DNA from: Gammaproteobacteria bacterium
GTDB taxonomy: Bacteria > Pseudomonadota > Gammaproteobacteria > Burkholderiales > Rhodocyclaceae
Direction of reading: 5' to 3'
Length of the DNA: 64,000 nt
Assembly (NCBI GenBank): GCA_029289235.1
Contig: JARFTZ010000048.1
Span: 1 to 64,000, forward strand
Shown here: one piece after another, positions 6,983 through 14,884 of the stretch
Layout of the letters: every line of letters begins with the position of its first letter
How positions within the stretch are numbered: the first letter of the stretch is position 1
Program-made: the position numbers and the translations under genes
The notes under the pieces: generated by a model
Databases searched by the model: none
Seen by the model: the letters and a program-made list of their open reading frames with translations, nothing else
Told to the model about the DNA's origin: nothing

Positions 6983-8077
6983 ATGGCCGCAGGAAAACCA
7001 TCCACTCACGCATCTGCGGAGTCCTCTTCACAAGCCCCGCCCTGGCGCTTGCCGCGCTATCTGGCAGGCTGCTACCTCCTTCTTGTCGTCTACGCCAGCC
7101 TTCACCCTTTTTCCGGCTGGCAGTCGCCGGGACTCTCGCCGTTCGTCTTTCTGGAGGCCGCCTGGCCCCGTTACTGGACGGGTTTCGATCTGGCGATCAA
7201 TATCGCTGCCTACCTGCCGCTCGGGTTTCTTCTGGCCCCTGCGCTCAAGACCAGACACGGCCAGGCCTTCGCCGCGCTGCAGGCCTTCATGTGGGGAACG
7301 CTCACCAGTTTCAGCATCGAAACCCTGCAGTCGTTCCTTCCGAGCCGCGTTCCTTCATCCCTCGACCTGCTCTGCAACGCGATCGGAACCGGCCTCGGCG
7401 CCATTCTGGCAACGTGGTATGGCGCAACATTTTTCGCGTCGACCAACAACCTTCAGAGGCAATTCCTGGCGCGCCTCCCCCTCAGCGAGTACGGTCTCGT
7501 CTTGACCGGCCTGTGGATGATTACCCAGCTATCTCCGGAAACCGTCCTGTTCGGTTCAGGGGATTTGCGCCAGCTATTCAGCATCGTTCCACCGGTTCCG
7601 TACGCCGCCCGCTCCTTCTTCGCCATGGAAACCGGGATCATCATCTGCAACATGCTCGCGGTCGGTCTGCTGATACGCACCCTTCTCTTGCCAAAAGCCA
7701 ACGCCTATCTGGCCATGCTCGGGTTTTTCCTCTGCGCCCTGTTCATCCGCACGTTGGGCGCCATCATCCTGATCGGGCCTCAAAGTGCGTTTGCCTGGCT
7801 GTCACCCGGTGCCGGCCTGGGCCTCATGCTCGGCGGAGCCCTGCTGCTGGGATCTCAACTTCTGCCACGTCCTGCGCGCATTGCGCTTGCCGGACTCGCA
7901 CTCATGGCGGGAACGGTGCTTGTGAACATTACCCCGTTCAATCCTTACTCTGTCGCCGCGCTGACTGCCTGGCGCCAGGGGCACTTTCTCAATTTCAACG
8001 GTCTCACTCGATTGACCGCCAGTTTCTGGCCGTTTTTGTCGCTTCCTTACCTGATTCTGCTCGGGCGGCGCATTTAG
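6983..8077 (+). CDS. VanZ-family integral membrane protein
   Basis: A 364-residue hydrophobic protein with about nine membrane segments. The first third matches the VanZ pattern: YLAGCYLLLVVYASLHPFSGW, then FDLAINIAAYLPLGFLL and SIETLQSFLPSRVPSSLDLLCN with the conserved asparagine, followed by GTGLGAILA. The remaining two-thirds is an extra membrane region seen in the longer VanZ proteins of betaproteobacteria. The biochemical role of this group is unknown; VanZ itself lowers teicoplanin binding in Gram-positives, and that function should not be transferred here. ATG 6983 is chosen where the conserved part begins; no good ribosome binding site is visible, and ATG 6893 is an alternative. Confidence 0.75.
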   Translation: MAAGKPSTHASAESSSQAPPWRLPRYLAGCYLLLVVYASLHPFSGWQSPGLSPFVFLEAAWPRYWTGFDLAINIAAYLPLGFLLAPALKTRHGQAFAALQAFMWGTLTSFSIETLQSFLPSRVPSSLDLLCNAIGTGLGAILATWYGATFFASTNNLQRQFLARLPLSEYGLVLTGLWMITQLSPETVLFGSGDLRQLFSIVPPVPYAARSFFAMETGIIICNMLAVGLLIRTLLLPKANAYLAMLGFFLCALFIRTLGAIILIGPQSAFAWLSPGAGLGLMLGGALLLGSQLLPRPARIALAGLALMAGTVLVNITPFNPYSVAALTAWRQGHFLNFNGLTRLTASFWPFLSLPYLILLGRRI

Positions 8078-8110
8078 CCCGACGAGAAATACTTACCGGA
8101 GGATCGGATC

Positions 8111-8419
8111 ATGAGCTATTTCAAACACCATGTCTTTTTTTGCTGCAACCAGCGGGAAAATGGTGAAAGTTGCTGTAATAACCTTGGCGCAAGCAACGCG
8201 CAGACTTACGCGAAAGACCGGATTGCCGAACTGAAGCTCAAGGGGAAAGGGAAAGTTCGCATCAACAAGGCGGGGTGTCTGGATCGGTGCGACGACGGCC
8301 CCGTTCTCGTCGTCTATCCAGAGGCGGTGTGGTATCAGTACGTTGACACCGACGATATCGAGGAAATCATCCAGGAACACCTGATCCATGGGCGTGTCGT
8401 CGAACGCCTGAAGATCTAG
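8111..8419 (+). CDS. Thioredoxin-like [2Fe-2S] ferredoxin
   Basis: A 102-residue protein of the Shethna-type/thioredoxin-like 2Fe-2S family. Cysteines C11, C12, C21, C22, C56 and C60 are present; the ligand set is expected from C12, C22 or C21, C56 and C60 in KAGCLDRCDDGP, and VVYPEAVWY is the family's beta strand. It should be a small soluble electron carrier. GGAGGATCGGATC directly precedes the ATG. It sits 11 bases before an alpha/beta hydrolase gene and probably shares its transcript. Partner enzymes are not evident from the context. Confidence 0.85.
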   Translation: MSYFKHHVFFCCNQRENGESCCNNLGASNAQTYAKDRIAELKLKGKGKVRINKAGCLDRCDDGPVLVVYPEAVWYQYVDTDDIEEIIQEHLIHGRVVERLKI

Positions 8420-8429
8420 CCCCGACCGC

Positions 8430-9068
8430 ATGAAGCCAAGCACCCGAACGATCGCCATCGACGGCCCGGCAGGCGTTATCGAGACACGCGTCGATTCGCC
8501 GGAAAATCCGCTGGGCATCGCCTTGGTATGCCATCCGCACCCGCTTTTCGGTGGCACCAACGAAAACAAGGTGGTACGCACCGTAGCCAATACACTGACG
8601 CGGCTCGGATATGCCGTGTTCAGCCCGAATTTCCGCGGGACAGGCGCCAGCGAAAGTGTCCACGACGAGGGGCGCGGAGAAACCGAGGACATGCTGGTGG
8701 TCCTCGATGAGGCCAGACGTGCCTTCGGCGAACTGCCGGTCGTGCTTGCCGGCTTTTCGTTCGGCGCCTACGTCCAATCACGCGTTGCCGAAGCACTGGC
8801 CAACGCTGGCCAGCCGGCCCGAAGGCTCATCCTGATCGGCACCGCCGCCGGCCATGTAGAAGGCGCCCGGCACTATGCCACGGCCGCGGTCGCCAAGAAC
8901 ACGCTGGTCATCCATGGCTCGGCAGATACCACGGTTCCGCTCAGCAACGTTCTCGCCTGGGCCGAGCCACTCGATCTTCCGGTCGTCGTCATTCCCGGCG
9001 CAGACCATTTCTTCCACCGCAAGCTGCATGTCATTCGCGACATCATCCTGCGTGCATGGGGTGACTGA
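8430..9068 (+). CDS. Alpha/beta hydrolase (CHPHPLFGGT family)
   Basis: A 212-residue single-domain alpha/beta hydrolase. The nucleophile elbow GFSFG gives S110. D166 (HGSADTTVP) and H193 (GADHFFH) complete a catalytic triad. CHPHPLFGGTNENKV near residue 34 is the hallmark oxyanion-side motif of this small family, which is widespread in proteobacteria and often annotated as a hydrolase or dienelactone-hydrolase-like protein. Substrate unknown. It follows the ferredoxin gene closely and is the last gene before the cobalamin riboswitch. Confidence 0.85.
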   Translation: MKPSTRTIAIDGPAGVIETRVDSPENPLGIALVCHPHPLFGGTNENKVVRTVANTLTRLGYAVFSPNFRGTGASESVHDEGRGETEDMLVVLDEARRAFGELPVVLAGFSFGAYVQSRVAEALANAGQPARRLILIGTAAGHVEGARHYATAAVAKNTLVIHGSADTTVPLSNVLAWAEPLDLPVVVIPGADHFFHRKLHVIRDIILRAWGD

Positions 9069-9127
9069 AAACATGACGGCAGCACCTTGACCCGCCCCGG
9101 ACGGTCGAGGACAATGTGCGCTCCATT

Positions 9128-9290
9128 CGGTTCGACGAAACGGAACACGGTGCAAATCCGTGGCGGGCCCGCCGCTGTATCCGGGGACGAACGCTGCACG
9201 GTCGGCAACGACCAGCCACTGACGGAGATCACTCCGCCGGGAAGGCGCGGCGCTTAGGCTGATCCGGGAGCCAGAAGACGTGTCGAACTG
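9128..9290 (+). promoter_or_regulatory. Cobalamin riboswitch aptamer
   Basis: The stretch carries the conserved cobalamin-aptamer boxes in order: GGAACACGGTGCAAATCC (9142-9159), GGGCCCGCCGCTGTAT (9165-9180), GCCACTG with CCGGGAAGGCG (about 9215-9247), and the B12 box AGCCAGAAGACG (9269-9280). The closing stem P1 pairs CGGTTCGAC (9128-9136) with GTCGAACTG (9282-9290). It sits 96 bases upstream of the cbpA start codon. Such aptamers normally bind adenosyl- or methylcobalamin and lower expression of downstream genes. Confidence 0.92.
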
Positions 9291-9307
9291 AAGCGGAGCT
9301 TTGGCAG

Positions 9308-9364
9308 GGGCTCCGGCTGAAGGCATGCACCCGCGTGCCTTCAGCCGGAGCCCTTTGTATTTTT
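9308..9364 (+). terminator. Intrinsic terminator forming the riboswitch expression platform
   Basis: Positions 9308-9325 pair perfectly with 9336-9353 (18 bp), and three further pairs lead to an ACCC loop. TTTGTATTTTT follows. It lies between the aptamer and the cbpA ribosome binding site, so termination here would switch off the pair. CGGAGC (9294-9299) can pair with GCTCCG (9310-9315) and could act as a short antiterminator. Confidence 0.8.
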
Positions 9365-9385
9365 CATTTTCCCGAGGAGAGGATC

Positions 9386-9532
9386 ATGTCGCAAACCATT
9401 CAAACGCAACCCCGGCAAGCCGCCCGGCCCGCTCAATCAGCCGCCCCGACCATCGCCCTCCGCAAGAGCTGCAACCCGGACGGCATCGGCCTGTCGCACT
9501 ACGTGCTGATGGACAGAAAAGCGGCCAAGTAA
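9386..9532 (+). CDS. cbpA: Modified-peptide precursor (CbpA type)
   Basis: A 48-residue peptide read from ATG 9386, with GAGGAGAGG five bases upstream. The N-terminal half is low-complexity and Q/A/P-rich, as in a leader. The C-terminal half is distinctive and likely the modified core: LRKSCNPDGIGLSHYVLMDR, with one cysteine (C29), one histidine and one tyrosine. The gene ends one base before the radical SAM gene and is preceded by a cobalamin riboswitch. This matches what I recall of the CbpA/CbpB precursor-maturase family defined by comparative genomics. The modification and the function of the product are unknown; a role in cobalamin or cobalt economy is inferred from the riboswitch only. 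Confidence 0.85.
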   Translation: MSQTIQTQPRQAARPAQSAAPTIALRKSCNPDGIGLSHYVLMDRKAAK

Positions 9533-9533
9533 G

Positions 9534-10913
9534 ATGACCGACGCCACTTTCGCGCGGGCCGCTTCCGCCGGCCCGCTGATTCCCGTGGACATCGGCCACG
9601 ACATCTACGCCGCCGTCACCGACCCCAACACCGCTTTCTGGGCGCTTGTCGACAAGACGCGCATCGCCGAATCGACAGCCGAGAGCACGCCGCTGATGCA
9701 GGACTTCCGTACCAAGGCCGAAAGCTTCGCCCGCGAGCTGCACGCATTGCGCTTCGGGTTGACGCCGTCCGGCGTCTACCTCAATCCGACCGAACGCTGC
9801 AACCTCAATTGCACCTACTGCTACCTGCCAGACAAGCAACGCAGCGGCGGCCAGCACATGTCGGAGGACCGGCTGATCGGCGCGCTCGGCAAGCTGCGCG
9901 ACTATTTCCGCTCGGTGATGCCGGAGGGCCGCACACCGCGCGCCATCTTCCACGGCGCCGAACCGCTGATGAACAAGGCGGCGGTCTTCGCGGCGATCGA
10001 GGCGTTCGGCGACGACTTCGCCTTCGGCATCCAGACCAACGGCACGCTGCTCGACCGGGAAGCCGTCGATTTCCTGACGTCGCGCAACGTCAGCATCGGT
10101 CTTTCGCTCGACGGCCCGGTCGCCGGCATCACCGATGCCACGCGCCTGACGTGGGGCGGCAAGAGCGTCCACGACAAGGTCCTGAAGGCGATGGACGCGC
10201 TGCGCGGCTACGGTTCATGGAGCGTGATCACCACCTGCACAACCGAGAATCTGGCGCACCTGACGCGGATGGTCGAACTGTTCCACGCGCATGAAGTACC
10301 GACCTGCATGCTCAATACGCTGCGCTGCACGCTGCCCGGCGCGCGCGGCGTCAAGCCGGCCGACGCCGACATGGGCAAGGCCCTCTTCGCCGCGCTCGAC
10401 CGCACGCACGCGTTGTACCGCGCAACCGGCCGCAAGCTGGTGGTCGCCAACTTCGCCAACATCCTGCTCGCCATCCTGGCGCCGACGGCGCGACGGCTGA
10501 TGTGCGATATCTCGCCGTGCGGTGGCGGACGCGCCTTCTTCGCCCTGGCCGCCGACGGCAGCCTGTATCCGTGCAGCGAGTTCATCGGTCTGCCACGCTT
10601 CAACGGTGGCAACCTGTTCGACGAGGGCGGCGTCAATGCGGCGCTGGCATCCGGCGCTTTCCGCACCGTCACCGCGCGCGACGTCGACACCTTCGCCCCG
10701 TGCGACGACTGCGCGATCCGCCATTTCTGCGGCTCGCCATGCCCGGCCGAAGCGCACGAGATGAACGGCGGCATGGACAGGATCGGCGCCTTCTGCGAGT
10801 TCTACAAGGAGCAGGTCAACTACGCCCTGCGCCTGATCGCCGACGGCAAGGCCGACGATTTCCTGTGGGATGGCTGGGACGCGGACACCGAGACCACCTT
10901 CCTGATGCAGTAA
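9534..10913 (+). CDS. cbpB: Peptide-modifying radical SAM/SPASM enzyme (CbpB type)
   Basis: A 459-residue radical SAM enzyme that should act on the adjacent 48-residue peptide. The SAM-binding cluster motif CNLNCTYC supplies C89, C93 and C96, and the GGEP-like motif is GAEP (141-144). A SPASM-type C-terminal domain carries C324, C329, C347, C390, C393, C399, C403 and C421, enough for two auxiliary 4Fe-4S clusters. The 80 residues before the radical SAM core are a likely peptide-recognition region. The gene starts one base after the cbpA stop with no independent ribosome binding site, so translation is probably coupled. It lacks a B12-binding domain, so the riboswitch link is not because the enzyme itself uses cobalamin. 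Confidence 0.92.
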   Translation: MTDATFARAASAGPLIPVDIGHDIYAAVTDPNTAFWALVDKTRIAESTAESTPLMQDFRTKAESFARELHALRFGLTPSGVYLNPTERCNLNCTYCYLPDKQRSGGQHMSEDRLIGALGKLRDYFRSVMPEGRTPRAIFHGAEPLMNKAAVFAAIEAFGDDFAFGIQTNGTLLDREAVDFLTSRNVSIGLSLDGPVAGITDATRLTWGGKSVHDKVLKAMDALRGYGSWSVITTCTTENLAHLTRMVELFHAHEVPTCMLNTLRCTLPGARGVKPADADMGKALFAALDRTHALYRATGRKLVVANFANILLAILAPTARRLMCDISPCGGGRAFFALAADGSLYPCSEFIGLPRFNGGNLFDEGGVNAALASGAFRTVTARDVDTFAPCDDCAIRHFCGSPCPAEAHEMNGGMDRIGAFCEFYKEQVNYALRLIADGKADDFLWDGWDADTETTFLMQ

Positions 10914-10923
10914 GGCTACATTC

Positions 10924-10961
10924 AAAAAAAAACGGGGCAGTGACTCGCGTCACCGCCCCGT
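10924..10961 (-). terminator. Terminator of the oxidoreductase operon, shared with cbpAB
   Basis: ACGGGGC and GCCCCGT flank GTGAC-TCGC-GTCAC, giving a 12-bp stem with one mismatch. On the minus strand the hairpin is followed by nine T residues, a textbook terminator for the operon ending at 10982. In the plus direction the stem could also stop cbpAB transcripts, but only two T follow. Confidence 0.85.
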
Positions 10962-10981
10962 TCAACTTCACGCAACGAGGA

Positions 10982-12604
10982 TCAGTTGTTTTCCGGCACC
11001 ATGTTGATCGCGCCGCACGGGCATTCCGACACGCAGAGGCCGCAGCCCTTGCAGTAGTCGTAGTTGAACTGGAAGCCCTTGCCCGGGCCGAGCTTGATCA
11101 CCGCATTGTCCGGACAGACGCCGTAGCAGTTGTCGCACTCGAAGCAGTTGCCGCATGACAGGCAACGGCGTGCCTCGAACAGCGCATTGGTTTCGTCAAG
11201 CCCGCCCTGGACTTCCTCGAACGTCGATTGACGACGGATGATGTCAAGCATCGGCCGCACGGTTTTCGGCGCATCCGAGTAATACCAGGTATTGAGGCGT
11301 TCGAATGTGGCAACCGGCGGCTTCGGCGGCGCGACGTAGGTGATCCCGCGCAGCCAGGCGTCAATGTTCTTCGCCGCTTTCTTGCCGTGGCCGACGCCGA
11401 CCGTGATGTTGCGCTCGGTCGGCACCATGTCGCCGCCAGCGAAGATGCCGGCATGACCGGTCATCATGTTGGCGTCGACCTTGACCACGCCGTCGGTAAC
11501 CTCCAGGCCCGGGACGCCTTCAAGCAGTCCGAGGTCGACGTCCTGACCAAGAGCCAGAACGACCGAGTCGGCTTCGAGCGTCTCGATTTCGCCGGTCGGC
11601 TGCGGGAAGCCGTTGGCGTCGAGCTCCATCTTCTCGACGGTGATCGAAGCGTCGCCGGCTTTCTTGATCGTGGACAACCACTTGATCATCACACCCTCCT
11701 GCATCGCCTCTTCGACCTCGAAGTCGTGTGCCGGCATCTTGTCGCGGGTGCGGCGATAGACGATGATCGGCTCGGCGCCCATGCGCTTGGCCGTACGCGC
11801 CACGTCGATGGCCGTGTTGCCGCCGCCGTAGACCACCACGCGGCGGCCGAGCATCGGCTTCTCTTCGCCTTCCATGCTGCGCAACACCGAAACCGCGTCG
11901 ACGATCTTCGAGACCGCGCCGGCCGGGATGTTGGTCCGCTTGCCGATATGCGCGCCGACGGCCAGGAAGGCCGCATCGAAGTTGCCGGCCTTCATCGTTT
12001 CCTGGATGTTATCGACCTTGGCATTGAGCTTCACCTCGACGCCCATCTCGACCACGCGCTGCATTTCAGCGTCAAGCACTTCACGCGGCAGGCGGTACTT
12101 GGGAATCCCGAAGCGCATCATCCCGCCGAGCATCGGCCCGGCTTCATACACGGTCACGCGGTGGCCGAGACGGCGCAGGTGGTAGGCCGCCGACATGCCC
12201 GACGGGCCGCCGCCGACGATCAGCACGTGCTTGCCCGATTCGGCAGCAGGTTGGACCAGTTTCCACTTGCGCTTGATTGCCTCGTCACCGAGGAAGCGCT
12301 CGACAGAGTTGATCCCCACCGCCGAATCGAGGTTGGCGCGGTTGCAGGCACCCTCGCAGGTGTGATAGCAGACCCGGCCCATGATCGCCGGGAAGGGATT
12401 GTCCTTGGTCAGATGCTGCCAGGCTTTTTCATAGTTGCCTGACTCGGCGTGGAACAGCCAGCCCTGGATATCTTCGCCCGCCGGGCACTGGTTGTTGCAG
12501 GGAGGCAGGCGGTTCACGTAAACCGGCCGCTCGGTACGCCACGTGCCGGTACGGTTGGCGAGCGACGAGCCCGGGTCCAGGGTAATGGCAAAAGGCTTGT
12601 TCAT
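10982..12604 (-). CDS. NAD(P)H-linked FeS/FAD subunit of a 2-oxoacid:acceptor oxidoreductase
   Basis: A 540-residue flavoprotein of the GltD/PadH type fused to a ferredoxin. Residues 36-87 hold C36, C40, C79, C83 and C87 for the N-terminal clusters. GGGPSG (131-136) is the FAD-binding fold, and YGGGNTAIDVART further on is the NAD(P)-binding fold. The C-terminus carries two 4Fe-4S sites, CLSCGNCFECDNC...CP and CKGCGLCVSECPC. It should pass electrons between NAD(P)(H) and the thiamine enzyme encoded upstream. Its ATG overlaps the beta-subunit stop by one base (TGATG), so the four genes form one operon. The arrangement recalls phenylglyoxylate:NAD oxidoreductase (PadH); the true electron partner is not shown by sequence. 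Confidence 0.85.
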   Translation of the reverse strand: MNKPFAITLDPGSSLANRTGTWRTERPVYVNRLPPCNNQCPAGEDIQGWLFHAESGNYEKAWQHLTKDNPFPAIMGRVCYHTCEGACNRANLDSAVGINSVERFLGDEAIKRKWKLVQPAAESGKHVLIVGGGPSGMSAAYHLRRLGHRVTVYEAGPMLGGMMRFGIPKYRLPREVLDAEMQRVVEMGVEVKLNAKVDNIQETMKAGNFDAAFLAVGAHIGKRTNIPAGAVSKIVDAVSVLRSMEGEEKPMLGRRVVVYGGGNTAIDVARTAKRMGAEPIIVYRRTRDKMPAHDFEVEEAMQEGVMIKWLSTIKKAGDASITVEKMELDANGFPQPTGEIETLEADSVVLALGQDVDLGLLEGVPGLEVTDGVVKVDANMMTGHAGIFAGGDMVPTERNITVGVGHGKKAAKNIDAWLRGITYVAPPKPPVATFERLNTWYYSDAPKTVRPMLDIIRRQSTFEEVQGGLDETNALFEARRCLSCGNCFECDNCYGVCPDNAVIKLGPGKGFQFNYDYCKGCGLCVSECPCGAINMVPENN

Positions 12605-13617
12605 CAGTTCGCCTCCTTCTCAAGCAAATCGTATTTGCGGATGTTCTTGTCGGCTATCGCTTGCAGCCGGGCGATGGTATCGACGGCCGGCGTCTTGCCG
12701 AACAGGTGGGCAAAGCGCTTCTGCGGCCGCAGATATTCTTCAACCGGCAGCAAGCGGCGGATCTTGGTCGAGTGGGTCAGTTCGCCCCGTTCGGCTTCGA
12801 AGACCGGGAACAACCCGGTTTCCTTGGCGAGACGCGACATGCGCAGCGTCTCGTCGGACGCGGTTCCCCAGCCAAGCGGGCACGGCACGAGGATATGAAT
12901 GTAGCGCGCGCCGCGGAAGGTCATCGCCTTGCGCACCTTGTATTCGAGATCGCGCAGGTCGGCCACCGTCGCCGTCGCCACGTAGGGAATCTCGTGCGCC
13001 ATGGCGATCGCCGGGACGAACTTGCCTTGCCCGAACGGGTTGCCGGGCTCCGGGCCGACCGGCATGGTCGTCGCCGTGCGCGCCGCCGGCGGCGTCGCCG
13101 AGCTGCGCTGGATGCCGGTGTTCATGTAGCCGCCGTTGTCGTAACAGATGTACAGCACATCGTCGTTGCGCTCGAACATCCCGGACAGGCAGCCGAAACC
13201 GATGTCGGTCGTGCCGCCGTCGCCGCCCTGGGCGACGACACGCACATCGCCCGAGACGCCCTTCTGACGCTTGACCTTCAGCGCGGCCGAGACGCCCGTG
13301 GCCACTGCAGCTGCGTTGCCGAACAGCGAGTGAATCCAGGGCACCTGCCACGAAGTTTCCGGATACGGGGTGGAAAACACCTCCAGGCAACCGGTGGCGT
13401 TGACGGCGACCATCTGCTTGTCGGTCGCGTGCATTGCCGCATCGATCGCGTAGCGTGCACCCAGCGCCTCGCCGCAGCCCTGGCAGGCGCGGTGGCCGGA
13501 GTTCAGGGAGTTGGTCCGCTCCATGTTGGCTTGCACGCTGCGCTGATCCGGCGCCAGCAAACGGTTGCCGACAGTGAAGGTACCGGTCTGGTAGAACTTG
13601 ACGGGTTGAAAACTCAT
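12604..13617 (-). CDS. porB: 2-oxoacid:acceptor oxidoreductase, beta (thiamine-binding) subunit
   Basis: A 337-residue protein that binds thiamine diphosphate and a 4Fe-4S cluster. Cluster cysteines are visible in HRACQGCGE (C45, C48), NATGCLEVF and VPCPLGW. The thiamine motif is GGDGGTTDIGF followed by YDNGGYMNTG. Together with the alpha and gamma subunits it forms the heteromeric enzyme oxidising a 2-oxoacid and CoA to acyl-CoA and CO2, or the reverse reductive carboxylation. ATG 13617 was chosen because the family-like sequence starts there (MSFQPVKFY). Pyruvate, 2-oxoisovalerate and phenylglyoxylate are all possible substrates. Confidence 0.85.
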   Translation of the reverse strand: MSFQPVKFYQTGTFTVGNRLLAPDQRSVQANMERTNSLNSGHRACQGCGEALGARYAIDAAMHATDKQMVAVNATGCLEVFSTPYPETSWQVPWIHSLFGNAAAVATGVSAALKVKRQKGVSGDVRVVAQGGDGGTTDIGFGCLSGMFERNDDVLYICYDNGGYMNTGIQRSSATPPAARTATTMPVGPEPGNPFGQGKFVPAIAMAHEIPYVATATVADLRDLEYKVRKAMTFRGARYIHILVPCPLGWGTASDETLRMSRLAKETGLFPVFEAERGELTHSTKIRRLLPVEEYLRPQKRFAHLFGKTPAVDTIARLQAIADKNIRKYDLLEKEAN

Positions 13618-13627
13618 GGTCGTGTCC

Positions 13628-14884
13628 TCAGCTGTGTTGGGCGACATGGCTGCTGCCGACGTCGCGCAGGATGTTCTCGGCAACCGGGCCGGAACGGCGC
13701 TTCTGGCGCTCGCGTTCCAACTGCTTGTTGACGATGTTCCAGTCCAGGTCAAGGAAGGTCAGCGGCGGAAGCTCGTCGCCCAACGCCTTGTCGAAGATGG
13801 CCCGCAGGGATTTCTTGAGGATCGGACGCCCGCCCAGGCCGGCGATGACCGTGTAATCCTTGACGCTGAGACCATCCATCGCCGTCCGAACGTCGGTCGC
13901 AACGACACCGCCGATGCCGACCGAAAACGCCTTCTCGACGACGACGATGCGCTTGGCACCTTTCAGGGCCTCGCGCACCGCTTCCAGCGGGAAGGGACGG
14001 AAGGAGATGATGCCGAGAACGCCGATCTTCACGCCCTGCTCGCGCATTTCGTCGACGGTGTCCTTGATCGTGCCGAGCACGGAGCCCATCGCGATGACGA
14101 CCGTTTCCGCGTCCTCGAGACAGTAGCCGCGCACCAGACCACCGGAGTCGCGGCCGAACCCCGCCTTGAATTCCTCGGCGATTTTCGGGATCAACCCCAG
14201 GGCGCGGAGCTGCTTCTCGTGCTCCAGATAGCGCACTTCCGCGAACGCTTCCGGCCCGACCATCGCCCCGATCGACACCGGATCGGCCGGGTCGAGCACC
14301 TGACGCGGTTCGTACGGCGGCAGGAAGGCATCGACCTGCTCCTGCGTCGGGATATCGACACGCTCGTAGGCGTGGGTGAGGATGAAACCGTCCATGCACA
14401 CCATCACCGGCAAGCTCAACTCCTCGGCCAGCTTGAAGGCCTGGATGTGCAGATCGAGCGCTTCCTGGTTGGTCTCGGCAAAAAGCTGGAGCCAGCCACT
14501 GTCGCGCTGCGAGATCGAATCCGAATGATCGTTCCAGATGTTGATCGGCGCGCCGATCGCCCGGTTGGCCACCGTCATCACGATCGGCAAACCGAGACCG
14601 GACGCGTTGTAAACCGCTTCGACCATGAACAGCAAACCTTGCGACGCGGTGGCGGTGTAGGTTCGCGCACCGGCGGCCGAGGAACCGATCGCCACGCTCA
14701 TGGCCGCAAATTCGGATTCAACGTTGATGAATTCGCAATTCTGCACCTCGCCCGCCTTGACCATCTCGCCGATGCCTTCGACGATGTGCGTCTGCGGGGA
14801 AATCGGATAGGCGCAGATCACTTCCGGCCGGCACAGCGCGACCGCCTCGGCAACGGCGTGCGAGCCCTCGATTTGCTTAAGCAT
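13628..14884 (-). CDS. porA: 2-oxoacid:acceptor oxidoreductase, alpha subunit
   Basis: A 418-residue subunit with the pyrimidine-binding thiamine domain at the N-terminus: SHAVAEAVALCRPEVICAYP, then the catalytic region VESEFAAMSVAIGSSAAGAR and TATASQGLLFMVE. It has a central domain and a transketolase-C-like domain (VLGIISFRPFPLEAVREAL). It pairs with the beta subunit to complete the active site. ATG 14884 overlaps the gamma-subunit stop by eight bases; the region further upstream is not family-like. Ten bases separate its stop from the beta gene. Confidence 0.87.
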   Translation of the reverse strand: MLKQIEGSHAVAEAVALCRPEVICAYPISPQTHIVEGIGEMVKAGEVQNCEFINVESEFAAMSVAIGSSAAGARTYTATASQGLLFMVEAVYNASGLGLPIVMTVANRAIGAPINIWNDHSDSISQRDSGWLQLFAETNQEALDLHIQAFKLAEELSLPVMVCMDGFILTHAYERVDIPTQEQVDAFLPPYEPRQVLDPADPVSIGAMVGPEAFAEVRYLEHEKQLRALGLIPKIAEEFKAGFGRDSGGLVRGYCLEDAETVVIAMGSVLGTIKDTVDEMREQGVKIGVLGIISFRPFPLEAVREALKGAKRIVVVEKAFSVGIGGVVATDVRTAMDGLSVKDYTVIAGLGGRPILKKSLRAIFDKALGDELPPLTFLDLDWNIVNKQLERERQKRRSGPVAENILRDVGSSHVAQHS

